DNA of 64,000 bases, from NCBI RefSeq assembly GCF_044751345.1, contig NZ_JBIWXY010000001.1:1550001-1614000 (forward strand), written 5' to 3'. The position numbers and the translations under genes are program-made. Below, piece by piece: positions 16,144 through 24,469 of the stretch. The notes under the pieces were generated by a model. It saw nothing but the letters and a program-made list of their open reading frames with translations. It searched no databases and was not told the origin of the DNA. Each line of letters opens with the position of its first letter. Within the stretch, counting starts at the first letter, position 1. Source of the stretch: Methylobacillus methanolivorans (GTDB lineage: Bacteria > Pseudomonadota > Gammaproteobacteria > Burkholderiales > Methylophilaceae).

Positions 16144-18435
16144 ATGATTGCGCAAGAACTTGAAGTATCCCTACACATGGCATTCATGGATGCCCGGCAG
16201 AAACGCCACGAACTTATCACCGTGGAACACCTGCTGCTGGCCATGATAGACAACCCGACTGCTGCGGACGTATTACGTTCATGCGGGGCCAATCTTGATA
16301 ACTTGCGCAGCGAGCTCAATAACTACATCGAAGAGCACACGCCCACCGTCGAAGGCAACGAGGAAGTCGATACGCAACCGACATTGGGCTTCCAACGCGT
16401 GATCCAGCGTGCGATCCTGCATGTGCAATCATCCGGCAAGAAAGAAGTTACCGGGGCCAACGTCCTGGTCGCCATTTATGGTGAGAAGGACTCGCATGCT
16501 GTGTTCTTCCTGCATCAACAAGGTGTCACCCGCCTGGATGTCGTCAACTACATCTCCCATGGCGTGGCCAAGGTCGCCGATGGCAGCAATGCCAAGCGCC
16601 CTGAAACAGAACAGGAAGCCGAAACCGAGGCCTCTCCATCAAGCGCTCTGGAAAGCTATACACAAAACCTCAACCAGCAAGTATTGGCAGGCAAGATAGA
16701 CCCGCTGATCGGGCGCGCCCAGGAGCTGGAGCGTGTGATCCAGACCTTGTGCCGCCGCCGCAAGAACAACCCACTCCTGGTCGGTGAAGCTGGTGTGGGC
16801 AAGACCGCTATTGCCGAAGGCCTGGCGCGCCGTATCGTCGAAGGTAATGTGCCCGAAGTACTGGAAAATGCAGTGATTTACTCCCTGGACATGGGAGCCT
16901 TACTGGCAGGTACCAAATACCGCGGTGACTTCGAGCAACGCCTCAAGGCCGTGATGAAGAAACTGGCAGACCAGCCCGATGCCATCTTGTTCATCGACGA
17001 GATCCACACCTTGATAGGTGCCGGGGCTGCTAGCGGCGGTACACTGGATGCCTCCAACTTGTTGAAGCCAGCGCTTTCCAACGGCTCGCTCAAATGCATA
17101 GGTGCGACCACTTATCAGGAATTCCGCGGTATTTTCGAGAAAGACCATGCCCTGTCCCGCCGCTTCCAGAAAGTGGATGTGATTGAGCCCAGCGTTTCGG
17201 AAACCGTAGAGATTCTCAAGGGTCTCAAGTCGCGCTTCGAGAAGCACCATAGCGTCAAGTACACTGCATCAGCGCTGAATACCGCCGCTGAGCTATCCGC
17301 GCGCTATATTAACGACCGCCACCTGCCCGACAAGGCCATTGATGTCATTGACGAAGCTGGCGCTGCGCAGCGCATCCTGCCGAAATCCAAGCAGAAGAAG
17401 GTCATCGGCAACAAGGAAATCGAGGACATCATTGCCAAGGTAGCGCGCATTCCGCCCAAGAACATCTCCAGTGATGATCGCAATGCGCTGAAGACACTGG
17501 ACCGTGACCTCAAGGCTACTGTGTTTGGCCAGGACAAAGCCATTGAAGCCCTGTCTGCCGCAATCAAGATGGCACGCAGCGGCCTGGGTAGCTTGAATAA
17601 GCCAATTGGCTCCTTCCTGTTCTCCGGCCCTACCGGGGTTGGCAAAACCGAAGTAGCCAAGCAATTGGCCTACACCCTGGGTGTGGAACTGATCCGCTTC
17701 GACATGTCGGAATACATGGAGCGCCATGCTGTGTCACGCCTGATCGGCGCGCCTCCGGGCTACGTTGGTTTCGAGCAGGGTGGCTTGCTCACGGAAGCGA
17801 TCAACAAGACGCCTTATTGCGTCTTACTGCTGGATGAAATCGAGAAGGCACATCCTGATATCTTTAACATCCTGTTGCAGGTGATGGATCACGGCACGCT
17901 GACCGACAACAATGGTCGCAAGGCTGATTTCCGCAACGTCACCATCATCATGACCACCAATGCAGGTGCGGAAGCGATCAGCAAGACCAGTATCGGCTTC
18001 ACCCTGGGCAGTAACTCTGGTGACGAGATGGGCGACATCAAGCGCCTGTTCAGCCCAGAGTTCCGTAACCGCCTGGATGCTATCGTCTCGTTTGCCCCGC
18101 TGTCGGAAGAGATCATCATGCGTGTGGTCGACAAATTCCTCATGCAGCTGGAAGATCAATTGCACGAGAAGAAAGTCGAAGCTACCTTCAGCGAAGCCCT
18201 CAAGACTTACCTAGGCAAGAAGGGCTTTGATCCATTGATGGGTGCCCGTCCGATGTCACGCCTGATTCAGGACACGATCCGTCGTGCCTTGGCTGATGAA
18301 CTACTGTTCGGCAAACTCGCCAATGGTGGTCATGTGCATGTCGATATTGACCAGGCTGACAATATCAAGCTCGACTTTGGCAACACCAGCGTATCGAAAG
18401 ACAAACCAGCGCTGGAAGCGGATGTCACGGGTTAA
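16144..18435 (+). CDS. clpA: ATP-dependent Clp protease ATP-binding subunit ClpA
   Basis: Hexameric AAA+ unfoldase that feeds ClpP. It has 763 residues: an N domain (about 1-145), AAA module 1 with Walker A GEAGVGKT (about 217) and the Walker B-containing LFIDEIHTLIGAG, and AAA module 2 with GPTGVGKT (about 497) and LLLDEIEKAHPDI, then a C-terminal D2-small domain. There is no ClpB-type middle coiled coil, which with clpS next door settles ClpA. The gene is followed by a strong terminator. Confidence 0.98.
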   Translation: MIAQELEVSLHMAFMDARQKRHELITVEHLLLAMIDNPTAADVLRSCGANLDNLRSELNNYIEEHTPTVEGNEEVDTQPTLGFQRVIQRAILHVQSSGKKEVTGANVLVAIYGEKDSHAVFFLHQQGVTRLDVVNYISHGVAKVADGSNAKRPETEQEAETEASPSSALESYTQNLNQQVLAGKIDPLIGRAQELERVIQTLCRRRKNNPLLVGEAGVGKTAIAEGLARRIVEGNVPEVLENAVIYSLDMGALLAGTKYRGDFEQRLKAVMKKLADQPDAILFIDEIHTLIGAGAASGGTLDASNLLKPALSNGSLKCIGATTYQEFRGIFEKDHALSRRFQKVDVIEPSVSETVEILKGLKSRFEKHHSVKYTASALNTAAELSARYINDRHLPDKAIDVIDEAGAAQRILPKSKQKKVIGNKEIEDIIAKVARIPPKNISSDDRNALKTLDRDLKATVFGQDKAIEALSAAIKMARSGLGSLNKPIGSFLFSGPTGVGKTEVAKQLAYTLGVELIRFDMSEYMERHAVSRLIGAPPGYVGFEQGGLLTEAINKTPYCVLLLDEIEKAHPDIFNILLQVMDHGTLTDNNGRKADFRNVTIIMTTNAGAEAISKTSIGFTLGSNSGDEMGDIKRLFSPEFRNRLDAIVSFAPLSEEIIMRVVDKFLMQLEDQLHEKKVEATFSEALKTYLGKKGFDPLMGARPMSRLIQDTIRRALADELLFGKLANGGHVHVDIDQADNIKLDFGNTSVSKDKPALEADVTG

Positions 18436-18448
18436 CCCGCTATACGGA

Positions 18449-18487
18449 CCAATAAAAAACGCCGCATTCAGCGGCGTTTTTTATTGG
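18449..18487. terminator. Bidirectional terminator between clpA and the GST gene
   Basis: CCAATAAAAAACGCCGC and GCGGCGTTTTTTATTGG form a perfect 17-bp stem around ATTCA. It starts 14 nt after the clpA stop and ends 4 nt before the stop of the convergent GST gene, with U-rich 3' arms in both directions. Confidence 0.93.
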
Positions 18488-18490
18488 TTG

Positions 18491-19111
18491 CTAATCCACA
18501 TAAGTTGGATATTTCTGCATGATGGCGCTAAAACGCTCGCTCAGTAGCCAGGCCTGTAACCAAGCCTTTACCCTGTGATAAGACGTAGCTTCAAACCAGG
18601 CCTCATCCACCATGGAGAATTGCCTCACAAAAGGAAATATGGCAATGTCAGCCAAGTTTGTTTGATCGGATAGCAGGTATGTATGCTGATGCAAGCGCAT
18701 CTCTAGTTGCTTCAGGAACACTTCGCCCTGCGCACGATATGTCTCGGGCGGTTGTTCAGGGAAACGTATCGCGTATTTATATTGATCAAGCGCTCGCTTG
18801 AATGGGCCATCATTCTCTGCAATCAAGCTTTCTGCCTGAGATCGCTGTGCCTGGCTACCCAGCCAATCATCTGGATCATGCTGTTGCAATGCCCAGCGCA
18901 TAATGTCTAGGCTTTCATCGATCACTGAACCATCCGGCAATACCAACACAGGCACAGTACCCTTGGGAGACACCTGCAACATATGCGCAGGCTTCGCCTT
19001 GAGGGCTATTTCACGGACTTCTACAGAGATGTCAGCGTAATGCAGTGCCATGCGAGCCCGCATGGCATATGGACAGCGCCGGTAAGAATAGAGCACAGGC
19101 AACACAGCCAT
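18491..19111 (-). CDS. Glutathione S-transferase family protein
   Basis: This 206-residue protein has a thioredoxin-fold N-terminal domain: YSYRRCPYAMRARMAL with a Cys in the active-site position, then SPKGTVPVLVL with the cis-proline and DESLDIMRW for gamma-Glu binding. The C-terminal domain is all-helical (TNLADIAIFPFVRQF). The CPYAMRAR motif resembles the omega/stringent-starvation-like GSTs, which favour thiol transfer or deglutathionylation. The start at 19111 overlaps the pyrD stop as TGATG, so the two are translationally coupled; a longer frame to 19129 would overlap pyrD by 19 nt. The substrate is unknown. Confidence 0.85.
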   Translation of the reverse strand: MAVLPVLYSYRRCPYAMRARMALHYADISVEVREIALKAKPAHMLQVSPKGTVPVLVLPDGSVIDESLDIMRWALQQHDPDDWLGSQAQRSQAESLIAENDGPFKRALDQYKYAIRFPEQPPETYRAQGEVFLKQLEMRLHQHTYLLSDQTNLADIAIFPFVRQFSMVDEAWFEATSYHRVKAWLQAWLLSERFSAIMQKYPTYVD

Positions 19112-20124
19112 CACCCCAGCTTGCGGCAAACCTCATCCACCAGCACTGGGCCACGATAAACCAGACCGCTGTATACCTGCACCAAGCTGGCACCTGCCGT
19201 CATCTTTTGTTCTGCGTCATCGCCGCTCAGGATACCCCCTACCCCAATAATGGGAAGCTCACCTGCCAGATGGGTAGATAAGGCTCTGATGACAGCGGTA
19301 GAGCGATCACGCACTGGTGCGCCAGACAAGCCACCAGCCTCCTCAGCATGCGGTAAACCCTGTACCGCATCGCGCGCTAGTGTAGTATTCGTGGCAATCA
19401 CGCCATCAAAACGATACTCCCTCAGCAAGCTAGCAATATCCGCGATTTGCGTGTCATCCAGGTCTGGCGCTATCTTGAGTGCAATCGGCACATATTTGCC
19501 ATGTTGGTCGGCGAGGGCTTGCTGCTCAAGCTTCAAGGCATGCAGCAGCTGACCCAGGGCTTCCTTCTCCTGCAAGGCGCGCAGGTTCTTGGTATTGGGA
19601 GAGGAAATATTGACAGTGACATAGTGCGCTTGCGCATAGACCTTGCGCAGGCAATGCAGGTAATCATCCACAGCCCGCTCGTTGGGAGTATCAAAGTTTT
19701 TGCCGATATTGATACCCAGCACACCCTTGTACTTTGCCGCAGCGACATTGCGCAACAAGGCATCGACACCGAGATTGTTGAAACCAAAGCGGTTGATCAC
19801 CCCCTGCACTTCAGGCAGGCGGAACATACGCGGCTTGGGGTTACCCGGCTGCGGGCGCGGCGTAATGGTGCCGATCTCGATAAAACCAAACCCGAGAGCA
19901 GATAGTGCATCAATGTATGCACCATTCTTATCCAACCCAGCCGCCAGGCCAATAGGATTGGGAAAGTCGATTCCCATCACCCGGCGAGGCTTGCACTTGG
20001 CAGGCCGGGGATAAAGATTTAGCAAGCCTGAACGCTCCAGGCGCTTCAGGTTTTTCAGGGTGAAATCATGGGCACGCTCCGCATCTAGACGGAACAGCCA
20101 AGGTTGGGCGATGGAATAAAGCAT
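19111..20124 (-). CDS. pyrD: Dihydroorotate dehydrogenase (quinone), class 2
   Basis: Oxidises dihydroorotate to orotate in pyrimidine synthesis, passing electrons to membrane quinone. At 337 residues it shows the N-terminal amphipathic extension of class 2 (MLYSIAQPWLFRLDAERAH). It also has the FMN barrel with NPIGLAAGLDKNG, the catalytic Ser in NISSPNTKNLR, and GGLSGAPVRDRS and GVGGILSG for the phosphate site. The downstream GST gene is coupled to its stop codon. Confidence 0.97.
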   Translation of the reverse strand: MLYSIAQPWLFRLDAERAHDFTLKNLKRLERSGLLNLYPRPAKCKPRRVMGIDFPNPIGLAAGLDKNGAYIDALSALGFGFIEIGTITPRPQPGNPKPRMFRLPEVQGVINRFGFNNLGVDALLRNVAAAKYKGVLGINIGKNFDTPNERAVDDYLHCLRKVYAQAHYVTVNISSPNTKNLRALQEKEALGQLLHALKLEQQALADQHGKYVPIALKIAPDLDDTQIADIASLLREYRFDGVIATNTTLARDAVQGLPHAEEAGGLSGAPVRDRSTAVIRALSTHLAGELPIIGVGGILSGDDAEQKMTAGASLVQVYSGLVYRGPVLVDEVCRKLG

Positions 20125-20162
20125 GTGAGGATTTTACCGGAAAACCCCCACATGCTCACGGC

Positions 20163-20573
20163 CTATGCAACTGATAATGCCGTACAGATCAATACAAGGG
20201 CTGCCCAGATGAAGCCTACGGTGGTAATGATAAAGCTCAGGCCAGTATAAATCTTGACCCACAATGCCTGCCAGAAATCAGGCTTGAAGGCCGCAATCAC
20301 GAATACGCCGGGATTGGTAAAACCACCAATCGCAATCAACCAACAGGCCAGCACGGGGATTTCCGCCCCCACCGCCTTGGCCGCTGCATAAATGGCCAGG
20401 CAGTACAGCGACATCAAGACAAAATCAATATGCGCCTTGATCAGTACCCCATAGTCTTTCACCAAGCCACCATCAACACCCGGCACAACAAACCAGCGCG
20501 CAAAAGTACCCAGCCACGCCATGGTCAATACTGCAACGATCATCCCACCAGCGGCTACTAACAATACTTCCAT
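20163..20573 (-). CDS. Four-helix membrane protein of unknown function
   Basis: This 136-residue, very hydrophobic protein has four predicted spans. Helix 2 begins IKAHIDFVLMSLY with a His, and helix 3 contains IAIGGFTNPGVFVIA with Asn-Pro. This His plus Asn pairing in a small four-helix protein faintly recalls styrene-oxide-isomerase-type haem membrane proteins, but the similarity is only by eye. It has a good ribosome site (AGAGGAG). An imperfect copy of the palindrome found before the ferredoxin gene lies 22 nt upstream of its ATG. It follows the ferredoxin gene by 47 nt on the same strand. Confidence 0.7.
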   Translation of the reverse strand: MEVLLVAAGGMIVAVLTMAWLGTFARWFVVPGVDGGLVKDYGVLIKAHIDFVLMSLYCLAIYAAAKAVGAEIPVLACWLIAIGGFTNPGVFVIAAFKPDFWQALWVKIYTGLSFIITTVGFIWAALVLICTALSVA

Positions 20574-20594
20574 GACTTTCTCCTCTTTTTAATT

Positions 20595-20620
20595 TTTAAT
20601 ATACATATCTGTAAATAAAA
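20595..20620 (-). promoter_or_regulatory. Imperfect palindromic operator upstream of the four-helix protein
   Basis: TTTTTAATATACATATCTGT followed by AAATAA contains TATAC-N6-GTAAA. It differs by one base in the core from the perfect palindrome before the ferredoxin gene and sits in the 47-nt gap between the two genes. On the minus strand it overlaps TATATT, a possible -10. Confidence 0.55.
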
Positions 20621-20881
20621 TCAACTACCACTCTTCAAGCACTGCAAAATCTCGTCACAACGATGCTCATCAACCTGGTGCCAAACCTTGCCTTTCTCCA
20701 ACCACCTGACATTAGGGCCTTTCTGGCAATAAAGCAGGCAATTAATCGGCTCCACAATAGAGTCTTCACCTGAATCAATCACTCGCTGTTGCAAGTAATG
20801 CATCAACTGCACACTGCCTTTTGCTCCGCAGCTTTCGCTCGGACCATGTCTATGCATGACACACACTTGTAATTTACTCAT
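20621..20881 (-). CDS. Thioredoxin-like [2Fe-2S] ferredoxin
   Basis: This 86-residue soluble protein has the four cysteines of the thioredoxin-like [2Fe-2S] fold: Cys7 and Cys18 (C-x10-C in the first loop) and a CLLYC pair (C-x3-C) in the second half, followed by KGPNV, as in NuoE-like and Shethna-type ferredoxins. It probably carries electrons for a nearby reaction, possibly involving the adjacent membrane protein. The ATG at 20881 is chosen because the GTG at 20920 would put the promoter palindrome inside the coding sequence. No ribosome site precedes the ATG; the -10 ends 8 nt before it, which points to a leaderless message. Confidence 0.75.
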   Translation of the reverse strand: MSKLQVCVMHRHGPSESCGAKGSVQLMHYLQQRVIDSGEDSIVEPINCLLYCQKGPNVRWLEKGKVWHQVDEHRCDEILQCLKSGS

Positions 20882-20884
20882 GCA

Positions 20885-20917
20885 ATTTAATATACAGATC
20901 TGTATATTAAATATCAA
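20885..20917 (-). promoter_or_regulatory. Promoter with 28-bp perfect palindrome (operator) before the ferredoxin gene
   Basis: A perfect 28-bp palindrome (20885-20912) has the core AATATACAGATCTGTATATT. On the minus strand it covers a sigma-70 promoter TTGATA (20917-20912), a 17-nt spacer and TATATT (20894-20889). A dimeric repressor bound here would block RNA polymerase. The predicted transcript start coincides with the ATG at 20881. Confidence 0.7.
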
Positions 20918-20961
20918 CACCTATATTTATTGTTCATTCCTTACAGGAAATAACAGGCAAT

Positions 20962-20987
20962 AAAAAAGGCACCCTCAGGTGCCTTTT
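20962..20987. terminator. Intrinsic terminator of the metal efflux operon
   Basis: AAAAGGCACC / GGTGCCTTTT form a perfect 10-bp stem with a CTCA loop. On the minus strand six T residues follow. It lies 25 nt beyond the stop of the PII-like gene and isolates the czc operon from the ferredoxin promoter. Confidence 0.88.
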
Positions 20988-21011
20988 GTGCAATACCACT
21001 TGTTTATGTGC

Positions 21012-21347
21012 CTAACAGTCGAGCACCAGTATCTGCTCCGAGAGCCTCACCATGCGCTCCACAGACGTCACCCAGACAATGCCATCACCGACATGACCAG
21101 TATGCCCGACCTCGACCAGTACCTGCAGGATGCCCTCGACCAACTCATCGGGGCAAACCATTTCAATACGCACTTTGGGACTGTAGTCGGTCAACTCTTC
21201 ACGAATGCCCAAGGTTGGTCGCGCTACATGATGACCACACCCTTCTACCTTGCTCACCGTCATTCCCGGAAAGCCCTTGATATTGCGTAACCCTGAGCGG
21301 ATTTTAGGCAGGCGCTGCGGCGGGATAATTGCTTTAATTTCTTTCAT
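21012..21347 (-). CDS. PII-like protein of the heavy-metal-efflux-associated group (PII-NG type)
   Basis: This 111-residue protein has the ferredoxin-like PII fold: MKEIKAIIPPQRLPKIRSGL at the start, then GMTVSKVEGCG and a C-terminal GHTGHVGDGIVWV, which matches the second PII signature (TGxxGDGxI). The T-loop differs from GlnB/GlnK: the uridylylated Tyr context is missing and the loop reads GIREELTDYSPK. A PII branch next to CzcA/CusA-type pumps was named PII-NG in a published revision of the superfamily. It starts 17 nt after the czcA stop, so it is last in the operon. It may sense a nucleotide or metal and act on the pump, but this is inference. Confidence 0.82.
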   Translation of the reverse strand: MKEIKAIIPPQRLPKIRSGLRNIKGFPGMTVSKVEGCGHHVARPTLGIREELTDYSPKVRIEMVCPDELVEGILQVLVEVGHTGHVGDGIVWVTSVERMVRLSEQILVLDC

Positions 21348-21364
21348 TGCTCAGCTCCTTATCA

Positions 21365-24300
21365 TCATGCTTCTACACGCTGCTCTTCAAATTTACGATA
21401 TAGCGTCGGCACCACCACCAATGTCAGCAAGGTGGATGTAATCAGGCCGCCTATCACTACAATAGCCAATGGACGCTGAATTTCCGAACCTGGTCCGGTT
21501 GCAAACAGGAAAGGCACCAAGGCCAACATCGCTACAGTTGCCGTCATCATCACAGGGCGGAAACGCTGTGTACAGCCTTTGAGAATAGCCTCGCTCTGGC
21601 TTAGGCCTTCATCTCGCAGGCTGCGGATATACGACACAAGCACCACGCCATTCAAGACCGCAATCCCCCACAATGCAATAAACCCAACAGAGGCAGGCAC
21701 TGAGAGATACTCGCCGGTCAGGAACAGGGCGATGATGCCGCCAATCGACGCGAATGGTAGCACCATGATGATCATGGTGGCATAGCGTACTGAATTGAAC
21801 AGCAGGAACAGCAAGAAGAAAATGGCCCCAACGGTGACAGGAATAATCACCATCAAATGCCCCATCGCACGTTCCATGTTCTGGAACTGGCCGCCAAACT
21901 CGAGATAATAGCCATCAGGCAGCTTGAGCTTCTGGTTCAGCACCTGCTGTAGCTCAGCAACAAAACCACCGAGATCCCTATCCTTGACGTTGATCCCAAC
22001 CACCACGCGGCGCTTGGCCAGCTCACGGCTGATTTGCGCCGGACCATCACGCACCTCTATTTTCGCGAGATCGCGCAAGGCCACTCGCGAACCATTGGGC
22101 GAGGTGATCAAGATATTGCTGATGGCCTCGATATTATTGCGGAAACTAGCGGGGAAGCGGACTGCTGCACTGTAGCGTCGCTGGCCCTCATAGATTTCGG
22201 TCGCAATCTTGCCGCCAATCGCCGTCTCAATCACATCATGCACATCCGCCGCATTAATACCATGACGCGCGATAGCATGCCGGTCCACGGTGATATTGAG
22301 ATATTGCTGGCCAGAGACTTTTTCCACCTTGATCTCGGTGGCACCACGCACCCCACCAGCAATGCGTGAAATTTCATCTGCCTTGGCCTTGAGCAAGACC
22401 ATGTCTTCGCCAAATATCTTGACCGCGACATCGGCACGCACCCCAGTCAATAGCTCATCCACGCGGTCAGAAATCGGCTGCGCCATGACGATCTGCACGC
22501 CGGGCAGGGATTCTTCCAGCACGGTACGCATCTTTTCTGCAATGTCGTCCTGAGTCCAGCCATCAGGCCACTCCTCTCGGGGCTTCAGGCTAATAATGGG
22601 CGTGGATTCGTTTTGCGCTTGCGGGTCGGCAGGACTCTCACCACGGCCCACGCCGGAAACGGCAGATTTCACACCTGGCACTTTTTCCATGATCAAGCGC
22701 ATGGCATCGTTTTCCATCTTGATCGATTCCTCGAGCGAGATGTTGGGTACACGATTGATGCCAGGCACGATAGAGCCTTCCTTCATTTCAGGGATGAAGG
22801 AAGTCCCAAGGAAAGGCACCAGCAAGATTGTGCCGATAAACAAGGCCGTTGCTGCTAGGATAGTGGTCTTGTCGTGATTCAACGCCCAATCCAGCATGCG
22901 CAGGTAAGGACGCTTGATCACCTGGATAAACTTGGTGTCCTCACCGCTCCCGCCCTTGAGAATGTAGGAGCACAAGACCGGGGACAAGGTGAGCGAAATC
23001 ACCAGCGAAATAAACAAGGCAATGGCAATTGTCATGGCAAGAGGGGCGAACATCTTGCCCTCCATACCCTGCAAGGTCATCAAGGGCAGGAACACCAAGA
23101 TAATGACGCCGACGCCGAACAGCACTGGCGTACCTACTTCAGCCGCAGCTTCCAGCACGACACGAATCTTGCTCTCACCAGGACGGTGCCCGAGATGGTG
23201 AAATGCGTTCTCAACTACCACCACTGAACCATCTACCATCAGACCAATCGCAATCGCCAGGCCGCCCAACGACATCAAGTTGGCCGAAATGCCGTAATGG
23301 TTCATGGCCATGAAGGTAATCAGGGGTGTGAGGATAAGCGTAGATACCACAATCAGACTGGAACGCACATCGCCGAGGAATAAGAACAGGATGATGATGA
23401 CGAGAATAATGCCCTCGATCAGCACCTTGGTCACAGTATGCAAGGCCGCATCCACCAGCTCGCTACGATCGTAGTAAGGCACGATCTGCAAGCCACCGGG
23501 CAACATGCCTTGCTCGTTAATCTCCTTAACCCTGGCCTTGACGCGGCTCACCACTTCCTTGGCGTTACCGCCACGCATCATGATGACAATACCGCCGACA
23601 GACTCGGTATAACCATTCTTGACTACCGCGCCATCGCGCACCTCATGGCCGATCTGTACATCGGCCACATCACGGATGTATACCGGGACGCCATTCTGCT
23701 CTTTGAGCACGATATTGCGGATATCGTCGAGATTCTCAATCAAGCCCACGCCGCGGATCAAGTATTGCTCGGCATAATGCGGCAATACCCCACCGCCACT
23801 ATTGGCATTGTTGCGTGCCAGCGCCATGTAGACATCTTGCAGCTTGAGGCCATAATGACTCATGCGATCTGGGTTAACCAGCGCCTGGTACTGCTTGACG
23901 TAACCGCCCTGGGAGTTGATCTCAGCAATGCCGGGTATCCCACGCAGCAAGGGGCGCACCACCCAATCCTGGATAGAACGACGCTCGGTCAACTCCTCCT
24001 GCGACAATGATTTATTACCGTCAGAGGGTTTCTCCAAGGTAAATTGATACACCTCGCCCAGGCCAGTCGCTACTGGCCCAAGAATGGGCGTCACGCCTTC
24101 CGGCATGCGGTCCATCACCTCCATCAGACGTTCCATCACCAACTGGCGGGCAAAATAGACATCAGTCTTGTCGGTGAATACCAGGGTAATCAACGATAAG
24201 CCATTGCGGTTCATCGAACGCATTTCTTCCAGGCCAGGCAAGCCTGTCATGGCGATTTCCAGCGGTACAGCAATAAATCGCTCTACCTCTTCCGGAGAAC

Positions 24301-24466
24301 GGCCCGTGGCCTGCGTGGCAATCAGCACCTGGACGTTGGTGACGTCAGGAAATGCATCGACAGATAACTTTTTCAGGGCAAAGGCCCCGGCAGCCATCAA
24401 GGCCAGCGCCACGACCACGACGATCAGGCGCTGCTTGAGGGCAGCTCTAATGAGGGATTCAATCAT
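21365..24466 (-). CDS. czcA: Heavy-metal efflux RND pump, CzcA/CusA family
   Basis: This 1033-residue inner-membrane proton/metal antiporter has the RND layout of twelve helices and two large periplasmic loops. Helix 4 carries AIGLMVDGSVVVVENAF. The AIG-DGS-VEN form matches, from memory of the published HME classification, the HME5-type signature rather than the DFG-DGA form of the Zn/Co/Cd pumps or the AIG-VDA form of Cu/Ag pumps, so nickel or another divalent ion is more likely than copper. VPFLGTSFIPEMKEGS in the second half is typical of CzcA. It follows czcB by 3 nt and precedes the PII-like gene. Confidence 0.92.
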   Translation of the reverse strand: MIESLIRAALKQRLIVVVVALALMAAGAFALKKLSVDAFPDVTNVQVLIATQATGRSPEEVERFIAVPLEIAMTGLPGLEEMRSMNRNGLSLITLVFTDKTDVYFARQLVMERLMEVMDRMPEGVTPILGPVATGLGEVYQFTLEKPSDGNKSLSQEELTERRSIQDWVVRPLLRGIPGIAEINSQGGYVKQYQALVNPDRMSHYGLKLQDVYMALARNNANSGGGVLPHYAEQYLIRGVGLIENLDDIRNIVLKEQNGVPVYIRDVADVQIGHEVRDGAVVKNGYTESVGGIVIMMRGGNAKEVVSRVKARVKEINEQGMLPGGLQIVPYYDRSELVDAALHTVTKVLIEGIILVIIILFLFLGDVRSSLIVVSTLILTPLITFMAMNHYGISANLMSLGGLAIAIGLMVDGSVVVVENAFHHLGHRPGESKIRVVLEAAAEVGTPVLFGVGVIILVFLPLMTLQGMEGKMFAPLAMTIAIALFISLVISLTLSPVLCSYILKGGSGEDTKFIQVIKRPYLRMLDWALNHDKTTILAATALFIGTILLVPFLGTSFIPEMKEGSIVPGINRVPNISLEESIKMENDAMRLIMEKVPGVKSAVSGVGRGESPADPQAQNESTPIISLKPREEWPDGWTQDDIAEKMRTVLEESLPGVQIVMAQPISDRVDELLTGVRADVAVKIFGEDMVLLKAKADEISRIAGGVRGATEIKVEKVSGQQYLNITVDRHAIARHGINAADVHDVIETAIGGKIATEIYEGQRRYSAAVRFPASFRNNIEAISNILITSPNGSRVALRDLAKIEVRDGPAQISRELAKRRVVVGINVKDRDLGGFVAELQQVLNQKLKLPDGYYLEFGGQFQNMERAMGHLMVIIPVTVGAIFFLLFLLFNSVRYATMIIMVLPFASIGGIIALFLTGEYLSVPASVGFIALWGIAVLNGVVLVSYIRSLRDEGLSQSEAILKGCTQRFRPVMMTATVAMLALVPFLFATGPGSEIQRPLAIVVIGGLITSTLLTLVVVPTLYRKFEEQRVEA

Positions 24467-24469
24467 GGC

